This document shows, one piece after another, positions 22,245-22,271 of a DNA stretch of 22,271 bases. The notes under the pieces are model-generated. The model made no database searches and had not been told where the DNA came from. It was given only the letters and a program-made list of their open reading frames with translations. Position 1 is the stretch's first letter, and each line of letters starts with the position of its first letter. The position numbers and the translations under genes are program-made. Source of the DNA: Ruminococcus sp. UBA3665. Its GTDB lineage: Bacteria > Bacillota > Clostridia > Oscillospirales > Ruminococcaceae. The stretch covers positions 1-22,271 of the forward strand of contig DFJS01000100.1 of NCBI GenBank assembly GCA_002373165.1, in the 5' to 3' direction.

Positions 22245-22271
22245 ATACTATAAATGAGCATTTCAACAATG

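Noticed and set aside
1..22271. Frequent CCGGA/TCCGG words across the window
   Set aside because: They occur mostly in coding frames as preferred Pro, Gly, Arg and Glu codon pairs and as chance palindromes; no spacing or strand pattern was seen.

Overview
The window looks like chromosomal DNA of a spore-forming, low-to-middle GC Clostridia bacterium, most like Ruminococcus and its relatives (Oscillospiraceae). The evidence is family content and style: SpoIIP and a SpoIIQ-like M23 protein, the DapL route to lysine and diaminopimelate, ThyX, the YmfF/YmfH M16 pair, strong AGGAGG-type ribosome sites and textbook sigma-A promoters. The species cannot be fixed from the sequence alone. No transposase, integrase, phage gene, CRISPR array or rRNA was seen, and almost every gene is a housekeeping or sporulation gene.

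Layout. 1-175: 3' part of tRNA-Gly(GCC), tRNA-Cys(GCA) and a terminator. 180-742: an ER/SipW-type signal peptidase with its own consensus promoter. 745-1617 (minus): a membrane-anchored NodB-type polysaccharide deacetylase. 1618-1710: a short divergent control region that reads as two overlapping sigma-E-like promoters. 1711-3139: spoIIP followed by a small unrecognised membrane protein. 3169-3417: tRNA-Arg(CCG)-tRNA-Pro(TGG) with promoter and terminator. 3418-3640: no clear gene, but a 14-bp palindrome and a roughly 90-bp imperfect inverted repeat. 3678-5785 (minus): dapF-dapL operon with a dyad over its -10 box. 5989-11054: ymfF-ymfH-lgt-folD-membrane protein, tightly packed or overlapping. 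11165-11860: an AIM24/TIGR00266 protein with its own strong promoter. 11909-13501 (minus): a beta-CASP metallo-beta-lactamase RNase-type protein. 13666-16026: pcrA. 16113-21276: thyX, DJ-1/PfpI, 5-formyl-THF cyclo-ligase, mltG, U32 peptidase/TrhP-like and CPBP protease, apparently one long operon from the DJ-1 gene on. 21322-22161 (minus): M23/LytM protein, SpoIIQ-like. 22216-22244: promoter for a plus-strand gene beyond the window.

How the genes fit together. Three themes recur. Cell wall and sporulation: dapF/dapL supply meso-DAP; MltG, the deacetylase, SpoIIP and the SpoIIQ-like protein remodel peptidoglycan. One-carbon metabolism: FolD, ThyX and 5-formyl-THF cyclo-ligase interconvert or use folate one-carbon units. 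Envelope and translation maintenance: signal peptidase, Lgt and CPBP protease act at the membrane, while YmfF/YmfH (EF-P modification) and the U32 protein (tRNA U34 hydroxylation) are families tied to translation.

Nothing here can be shown to be a wholly new system. The best leads are the divergent sporulation promoter pair, the structured intergenic element at 3507-3596, the unrecognised small membrane protein after spoIIP, and the dyad over the dapF promoter.
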